From: Algirhabdus cladophorae
Lineage (GTDB): Bacteria > Pseudomonadota > Alphaproteobacteria > Rhodobacterales > Rhodobacteraceae
Reading direction: 5' to 3'
Length of the DNA: 64,000 nt
NCBI RefSeq assembly: GCF_044772865.1
Contig: NZ_CP173029.1
Location: forward strand, 3,658,001-3,722,000
Position numbers and translations under genes: made by a program. The notes beneath the pieces are model-generated. The model did not search any database. It was not told where the DNA came from and saw only the letters and a program-made list of their open reading frames with translations. The stretch's first letter is position 1. Each line of letters starts with the position of its first letter. Positions 59,019 to 64,000 of the stretch are shown here, piece after piece.

Positions 59019-60382
59019 AGGTGCAATCCCTTCGGGCGCGGTTGATTTTGATCATTCTGACACCGCTTTTGCTGATCTCAACGGCGGCAGCCTATTGGCA
59101 ATTTCGCAACGCCACCCTGCGCGCAGAAGAGATTTTTGACCGCGGTCTGTTGTCCGCGGCACTTGCGATCTCGCGCGATGTGACGGTGTCGGGCGGAGAC
59201 GCATTGGGGATATCCACACGGCGTTTGGTCAGTGACACGTCGGGGGGTGAGCTATTTTATCACGTTTATGCACCGGATGGCGTGTTTGTGACGGGCTATG
59301 CCACACCGCCCGTTGGCCCCGTGTCACAAACCGATACGCCACAAGATGCCCTTTATTACGACGCGGTTTATCAAGGCAAAGACGTTCGGGTTTTGCGGTT
59401 TTTGGATGCAACGATCGTCGGGGACGTGTCAGGGGTATTCACCATTACAACCTGGCAGGACATGCAGGTGCGTGCGGGCTTTATTCGCGACGTGGTGACC
59501 CGCGCCTTTGGGGTGATTTTTGTTTTGGTGGTTAGTGTGGCTTTGGTTGTTTGGTTTGGTGTCGGAATTGGTTTGCGGCCGCTGCTGGATCTGCAAGACG
59601 CCATTGGCAAGCGCAACCCCAACGAATTGGATCCGATCCGGCGCGATGTCCCAATCGAGGCACAAGGCATCGTTTCGACGTTGAACATTCTTTTGGATCG
59701 CATCTCACGGCGGATCAGTTCAAAGGATGAATTTATATCCAACGCGGCGCACCAATTGCGCAATCCCATTGCGGGTGTCTTGGCCCTAGCTGAGTCGGTG
59801 GAAACCGCCCCGACCGCCAAAGAAAGCAAATTGCGCAGTCGCGAGCTGGTCATTGCCGCCCGCAACGCCACGCATTTGACCAATCAGTTGCTGTCTTTTG
59901 AACGGGCTAAGGGATCGGACACCACAGTCAATGGGGCGGTTTGGGACGCAAAGGATATTCTGACAGCTGCGATTGAACGATTTGAGCGGCAATCTAAAGA
60001 CAAACGGTTCGAGATTACTGTGATCCGGCTAGAGCAGTCTTTGCAGATATGGGCCGACAGGGTGATGCTGGAAGAAGTCTTCTTGAACCTGCTGACCAAC
60101 TGCGTGGTCCATGGTGGCCCAAAAATGACAGAGATTACCGTCACGCTGTCGCGCAAGGATGATTGGGCCAAGATTATTATCCAAGACAACGGGGTCGGCA
60201 TTGATCCGGGCGATCATATGCTGGCAATCGGTCGTTTCAGTCAGGCAAATGCAGGGCCGGGCAGTGGTTTAGGACTACCAATCGCGGCCCGTGTTGTGGA
60301 AAATCACAAAGGTCATTTAGAGCTGCATCCCAACCAAGGCGGCGCAGAAATTTCAGTGCTATTGCCATTGAGGCAGGCCTGA
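59015..60382 (+). CDS. tctE: sensor histidine kinase, TctE-like
   Basis: A 455-residue membrane kinase. Two hydrophobic helices bracket a periplasmic sensor domain (about residues 33-160, of the two-component-sensor N-terminal type), then a HAMP-like region, the phospho-acceptor His246 in FISNAAHQLRNPIAGV, and the ATP-binding N box VFLNLLTNCVVHG, G1 DNGVGI and G2 GSGLGLPIA. It is coupled to the response-regulator gene. In known systems TctE senses external tricarboxylates; here it likely senses the substrate of the TctC system. It ends 12 bases before a convergent gene. Confidence 0.9.
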   Translation: MKVQSLRARLILIILTPLLLISTAAAYWQFRNATLRAEEIFDRGLLSAALAISRDVTVSGGDALGISTRRLVSDTSGGELFYHVYAPDGVFVTGYATPPVGPVSQTDTPQDALYYDAVYQGKDVRVLRFLDATIVGDVSGVFTITTWQDMQVRAGFIRDVVTRAFGVIFVLVVSVALVVWFGVGIGLRPLLDLQDAIGKRNPNELDPIRRDVPIEAQGIVSTLNILLDRISRRISSKDEFISNAAHQLRNPIAGVLALAESVETAPTAKESKLRSRELVIAARNATHLTNQLLSFERAKGSDTTVNGAVWDAKDILTAAIERFERQSKDKRFEITVIRLEQSLQIWADRVMLEEVFLNLLTNCVVHGGPKMTEITVTLSRKDDWAKIIIQDNGVGIDPGDHMLAIGRFSQANAGPGSGLGLPIAARVVENHKGHLELHPNQGGAEISVLLPLRQA

Positions 60383-60393
60383 ACCCGTTTGGT

Positions 60394-61596
60394 TCAACGG
60401 TGCGGGTTCTTGTTGTTGCGACGATGCGGTCTTTTTGACGAGGGTGTCGGTGTGGGTGTGTTTGGCCGTCGGTCTTCGACCTGCAAGATACCAACGATCA
60501 ATCCTGTCATGGTCAAAAACAAACCAGTGATCGCCACCAGCCATGGTTCAGACGAGGCGCGATCAAAAATTGAAATCGACAACTGATTAATGCGTTGCTG
60601 GCGATCAGTGGCACCGGGACCGATGATTTCAAGATGCTGTGCTTCGGTCGAGACATTCACCTGATACATCTCGCCATCAAAATAGGCCTGCCCGAACAAA
60701 ACCGCTGTCTCGCGGATGTCCGAGTCTGTGGTGACGCCGCGCAGTGCGGATCCCGATGGGATCGTCAAAGGCGCGCCGGATAGGACATACACACGATTGC
60801 ATGACGTATTTGGGGCGCGGCCCCACAGGGTAAAAAACGTCTCTTGGCATAAAACCTGTCGCACAACGGTTTGGATGCGACCAGAGATGAATTGCAGATC
60901 CGTGTCGACCAACAATTGACCTGCCCCGCTGATGCGCAATCCACGCCCCAACGATCCACCGCCATCCACTGAAATCGGTTCCGCACGCGGCGCAAATCCA
61001 GACACGCCGGTGCTGGTATCAGCAGACTGGCAAAGCTCGGAAGCGGCGATATTTATAGCGTCGGTCAGAACCATATCAGTGGGCTGCGCGCCTGGATTCA
61101 ATAAGTCTTGCGTTGACTCTGATCCCTCAGATCTGCCGACTTGTGGATCTGCAAGATCAACCAGGGCCCAGCCGTTGGTCAGAAAGCTCACGGATCCGGC
61201 GGCCTGGCCATCCTCTGGAAGGATCCTGAGGTTTTGTCGCCCTTCAAGCACACCAAAATCCAAGGTTGCCCCTTTTAAGGGGGTCACGTAGCCCGAAAAA
61301 CAAAACGCTTGGGGGTCGGTTTTTGTGTTGTCCTTCAAGAAGGCGTTGCCGCTTTGAAGGTTAACATTCTGGACAAAAATGCTGCTGCGCTCCGGTGTTG
61401 CGGTTTTGAATTGCAAGCGGCTGGTGGTTGCTTCGACGACAAAGAGTGCAGTGTTGCTGCCTTGGACAAAAAACGCGGTATAAAACGCAACAGTTACAGC
61501 AAAGAGCACGCACCAAATGATCGCCAAAATTGGAAAGGTCTTACACAGACGTCTGACCGCGCGACTGATCGAAAACCAGCTCAAAATAGTCCTCAT
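60394..61596 (-). CDS. two-helix membrane protein with large periplasmic domain, unknown
   Basis: I do not recognise this family. The 400-residue protein has a hydrophobic segment near residues 22-44 (FPILAIIWCVLFAVTVAFYTAFF) and another near 350-372 (WLVAITGLFLTMTGLIVGIL), and between them about 300 residues that should be periplasmic, with four cysteines (FCFSG, ELCQS, VLCQE, TSCNR). A short tail with TPTPTPSSKRPHRR is basic and proline-rich, so cytoplasmic. It overlaps the upstream gene by four bases (ATGA), and both follow the caspase-fold gene, so the three are likely one operon. It might anchor the exported partner proteins. Confidence 0.6.
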   Translation of the reverse strand: MRTILSWFSISRAVRRLCKTFPILAIIWCVLFAVTVAFYTAFFVQGSNTALFVVEATTSRLQFKTATPERSSIFVQNVNLQSGNAFLKDNTKTDPQAFCFSGYVTPLKGATLDFGVLEGRQNLRILPEDGQAAGSVSFLTNGWALVDLADPQVGRSEGSESTQDLLNPGAQPTDMVLTDAINIAASELCQSADTSTGVSGFAPRAEPISVDGGGSLGRGLRISGAGQLLVDTDLQFISGRIQTVVRQVLCQETFFTLWGRAPNTSCNRVYVLSGAPLTIPSGSALRGVTTDSDIRETAVLFGQAYFDGEMYQVNVSTEAQHLEIIGPGATDRQQRINQLSISIFDRASSEPWLVAITGLFLTMTGLIVGILQVEDRRPNTPTPTPSSKRPHRRNNKNPHR

Positions 61597-62411
61597 GGGC
61601 TGTCAGCGATCGGAGGGATTGTGACACGGGCACGGTAGATGTCCTTTTTGTCATTCGCTTGGGGGCGGATGACGGTCAGTTGGACTTCATAAAGCGAAAA
61701 GGCGTCTTTTGGCAGTGTGTCCAAATCGAAGGTGCAGTCATATCCATGGCTGAGCCTGATTGTGGTTTTGCAGTCAAACTCAACAAGGTTTTCACCGGTA
61801 GCGTTTTCCGTTTGTGGATCGATACCAAACAATTCGGCCTTGACCGAGGCGTTGCCAAGTTCAAACACAGCTAGAAACTTTTTGGGCGCGTCACTGATGG
61901 CCATGGGGACATAGTAGATTGACCCACGTGCCCCACAATCCTGTGACAGAAATCCGCGCATCAGCATCAGTTTTTCGGTGTATTGATCGTCGATGCGGTT
62001 GGCGTCGGTGGCTTCGATGGTCAGTGTTTTCATGGTTGAGGCGATATCGTTTGTGCCTTCGACAAGACTGTTGCCGTTGTTAAAGGCAAAATAGAAGCCG
62101 TTGGTGGTTCTTACTTCGACACAAAAAAGGGCCGCACTTTCGGGTAGTTTTTCCGGAACCAAAATTGGCGCAAACTTTAGCTTGTCTACCTCGATCACTT
62201 GGTCTTCGTCGGCTGAAGTCAGTTGGAACGCGCTGAACAGTTGCGAAGTCGTTGTGCGGTGCTTGATATTGCCGCTCATCGTGTTGCTGCTTTCGTCGAT
62301 GGATTCCTCCAACTCCACACTGCCCTGAACAGAGAGAGGTTTGAAATCTGCAAAAGAAGCTGTGGCCGTCATAGAAAATAGCATGCAAAAAAGGGGTCGC
62401 AGGATCTTCAT
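61593..62411 (-). CDS. secreted protein of unknown function in the caspase operon
   Basis: I do not recognise this family. The 272-residue protein starts MKILRPLFCMLFSMTATASFAD, a signal peptide, and the mature part has four cysteines (LFCVEV, QDCGARG, FDCKT and YDCTF) and long beta-type segments. The ATG at 62411 is chosen because it begins the signal peptide; the frame runs on upstream without meaning. The gene lies 10 bases after the caspase-fold gene and overlaps the downstream membrane protein. It may be a periplasmic partner or substrate of the caspase-fold protein; this is inference from position. Confidence 0.6.
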   Translation of the reverse strand: MKILRPLFCMLFSMTATASFADFKPLSVQGSVELEESIDESSNTMSGNIKHRTTTSQLFSAFQLTSADEDQVIEVDKLKFAPILVPEKLPESAALFCVEVRTTNGFYFAFNNGNSLVEGTNDIASTMKTLTIEATDANRIDDQYTEKLMLMRGFLSQDCGARGSIYYVPMAISDAPKKFLAVFELGNASVKAELFGIDPQTENATGENLVEFDCKTTIRLSHGYDCTFDLDTLPKDAFSLYEVQLTVIRPQANDKKDIYRARVTIPPIADSP

Positions 62412-62421
62412 GTGAGGCTCC

Positions 62422-63738
62422 TTAGAAATTCTTTTGAACAAAATCAGATGGGGGAACACCGCCATCGTAGCGTTGCCACCCGAAGGTAATGTTGGTGCCA
62501 TCGGCAAAGTAGTTTTCTGCCAAGGTTTGATAAAAGATATCGATCGAAGTTGGCGGAATAGATTTTCTGCGCTCACCTTTTGGCGTCACCGTCATCGATT
62601 TGACGACGGAATTAAGAACGAAACTGGAGTCTGGGCTGACCTGATCCACCACAGGCCTGTTGCGGTCATTATCGTATGTCAGTCTTTCGATGCCCATGTC
62701 GCCCAAAGCCGCGGCGATAATACAGTTCCGGACGGCTTGACCCTCGCCATCGTCCGACACGCCATTCTGGGTACGGATCGCCAAGGCCTCGTTACGGCTT
62801 TCGCTGTCGAAACGACAGGCTTGTGGGGCCAATCGCCAGTCCGCATTCAACGCATCGTCCACAGAAGTGTCTGCAACATTGGCCAAATTAAACTGCCCAT
62901 TGATCGTATCATAAAGGATGTGCGGGATTTGCAGAAAGCTGCGCCCGGGCAAGTTTTTATCGCGGGCGGCGTTGATGCTGAGGCGTTCGACCTGCTGACG
63001 GACATCGACGAAAATATCCAACAGAGGACGATTTTCGCGGATCATCGGGGCAAAAGCGCGGGTAAAGACGGACAGGATCGGGTCCGCGTCCTGTTTTTCT
63101 GTGCTGTAGACATAGTCATAGGCGACACCGCGCGGGGAAGAAGCATAGAGCACCAGAACTTCGGGAACCGAGGTATCGAAGTTTGGCTTTGCTGGGGCGC
63201 GATTGGCTTCGCTTGATATCGGTTCGTCGCCGCACGCATTAATGATCAAAATGATGCGTTCTGGATTGCCCAATGACAACTGCTGTACGATCTCGGACAG
63301 TTCGATAGAGCCTGTGCGCATATCGGCAAAGGATGTGAACGCGCCGTCTTCTGGGATGCCGACCACATAGTTGCTGGGCCCGTCAGAAAAGCCGTGACCG
63401 TTGAAAATAAACACAACCTCGGACCCGGGCGTGATTTGTTTGCTGGCGATGGTCAGATCGTTGCGCAAGGCGCTGACTGTGCGTTGCGTGTTGTCTTGGT
63501 TGAGGATCTGCCAGCCCATCGCGCCCAAGGCATCCACATATAGGCGCGCATCATTGGCAGGGGATTCGAGATTTAGCCGGGAACCGGGCAATAACCTACT
63601 GTTGTCCTTGGTGCGTTCATAGGCGGAATTACCAACGACAAACGCAAACCTGTCGGGGGCGTTTTGCGCCAGCATCATTTTTGGCGCCAAGAGGATCAGA
63701 CAGCAGATCCAAGCGATGCGGATCAAACGATTTCCCAT
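62422..63738 (-). CDS. exported caspase-fold (peptidase C14) protein
   Basis: A 438-residue protein with a signal peptide (RIAWICCLILLAPKMMLAQ) and a caspase-hemoglobinase-fold p20-like domain. The start of the domain reads FAFVVGNSAY with NDARLYVDALGAMGW, and the dyad is His115 in FIFNGHGFSD and Cys169 in LIINACGDEP; the Arg usually after Cys in DACR-type metacaspases is replaced by Gly. The following ASSPRGVAYDY and VFTRAF segments fit the p10-like end. Residues after about 290 have no clear match. Caspase-fold proteases cleave after Lys, Arg or Asp; specificity here is not predictable. It heads the two unknown genes and follows a TAXI-type gene. Confidence 0.8.
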   Translation of the reverse strand: MGNRLIRIAWICCLILLAPKMMLAQNAPDRFAFVVGNSAYERTKDNSRLLPGSRLNLESPANDARLYVDALGAMGWQILNQDNTQRTVSALRNDLTIASKQITPGSEVVFIFNGHGFSDGPSNYVVGIPEDGAFTSFADMRTGSIELSEIVQQLSLGNPERIILIINACGDEPISSEANRAPAKPNFDTSVPEVLVLYASSPRGVAYDYVYSTEKQDADPILSVFTRAFAPMIRENRPLLDIFVDVRQQVERLSINAARDKNLPGRSFLQIPHILYDTINGQFNLANVADTSVDDALNADWRLAPQACRFDSESRNEALAIRTQNGVSDDGEGQAVRNCIIAAALGDMGIERLTYDNDRNRPVVDQVSPDSSFVLNSVVKSMTVTPKGERRKSIPPTSIDIFYQTLAENYFADGTNITFGWQRYDGGVPPSDFVQKNF

Positions 63739-63741
63739 GGC

Positions 63742-64000
63742 TTACAGCCTATTAAGAACGCGGGCCGAGCAGGCATAAATGTCGCTGCGGTTGGACGCAT
63801 TCAGAATATCGACCTCGCGCCATTTGGGATGGCTGCCGCTGGCAGGCGATTGACGGCTTTCCAAGCCATTGACGATACCGCGCGTCAAATCCTCGATCAG
63901 GTCGCAGTAGGGATTGCGTTCGTCATAGTCGAAAGTCACCAGCAAAGCCGTGACAGCAAGGGTTTCAACCGGACGGTTCAACCAAGGATATTGTTCCGGT
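63742..64000 (-). CDS. TAXI-family TRAP-type solute-binding protein, C-terminal part
   Basis: Partial: the frame runs off the window end at 64000 and stops at 63742. The visible 86 or so residues contain NRPVETLAVTALLVTF and CDLIEDLTRGIVNGLE, the pattern of the last strand and helix in TAXI-type TRAP solute-binding proteins (a strand leading to LLVT, then a helix of DL...LT..I). HPKWREVDI then resembles the family end, and ACSARVLNRL closes it. The four bases to the caspase-fold gene suggest one transcript. Most of the protein lies outside, so the family call is tentative. Confidence 0.55.
   Translation of the reverse strand, partial: PEQYPWLNRPVETLAVTALLVTFDYDERNPYCDLIEDLTRGIVNGLESRQSPASGSHPKWREVDILNASNRSDIYACSARVLNRL

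Noticed and set aside
62434..63216. A 260-residue plus-strand frame
   Set aside because: Antisense of the caspase-fold gene, with no recognisable domain.

Overview
The window looks like a chromosomal segment of a marine alphaproteobacterium of the order Rhodobacterales (Roseobacter-type). The pointers are a petP/petR-type regulator pair, a gltB-gltD region, a DUF2793 protein of the kind seen in roseobacter phage and gene-transfer-agent settings, tightly packed genes with 4-base ATGA overlaps, and three kinds of solute-binding-protein-dependent importer (TRAP, tripartite tricarboxylate, polar amino acid ABC). Base composition is moderate by eye; I did not count it. No genus is claimed.

Layout. 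0-3.8 kb: aroC, a ccdA-thioredoxin pair, an EamA permease and a HU-type DNA-binding protein. 4-7.3 kb: a two-gene purine unit, adenine deaminase then AMP nucleosidase. 7.3-13.4 kb: a plus-strand catabolic run (glyoxalase-like protein, class II aldolase-like protein, acyl-CoA dehydrogenase, ADP-forming acyl-CoA synthetase, CaiD-like hydratase, atypical SDR) that reads as a CoA-thioester pathway, possibly for gamma-butyrobetaine/crotonobetaine. 13.4-16.4 kb: dxs-ispA-xseB isoprenoid block. 16.5-23.2 kb: housekeeping (APH-fold kinase, petR/petP, ilvE, EamA, queG, GST, mtgA). 23.3-30.7 kb: glutamate synthase genes gltB and gltD separated by two unrelated genes. 30.9-33 kb: uppP, an NDUFA9-like protein and tRNA-Leu(CAG).

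33.1-41.7 kb is the accessory part. Immediately after tRNA-Leu lies a frameshifted remnant of a P4-type integrase, and at 41.3-41.6 kb another decayed reading frame. Between them are a LacI-type regulator, a three-gene envelope glycosylation set (GT2, LAB_N, GT39-type), an RTX protein, a DUF2793 plus C1q-like protein and a CueR-like regulator.

41.7-58.2 kb is import and catabolism. One unit encodes a LysR regulator, DUF1445 (D-glutamate cyclase family), TRAP DctPQM and a 5-oxoprolinase-like HyuA-HyuB fusion, which together suggest pyroglutamate/D-glutamate use. Next come a CMD-family protein and an amino-acid ABC importer. The last unit has TctC, a fused TctA-TctB, a PrpF-family isomerase and a D-2-hydroxyacid dehydrogenase, with a TctD/TctE two-component pair facing away.

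60.4-64 kb is the least understood part: a minus-strand operon with a TAXI-type solute-binding-protein end (cut by the window edge), an exported caspase-fold (C14) protein with its His/Cys dyad, and two exported or membrane proteins I do not recognise. This is my main candidate for an undescribed system.
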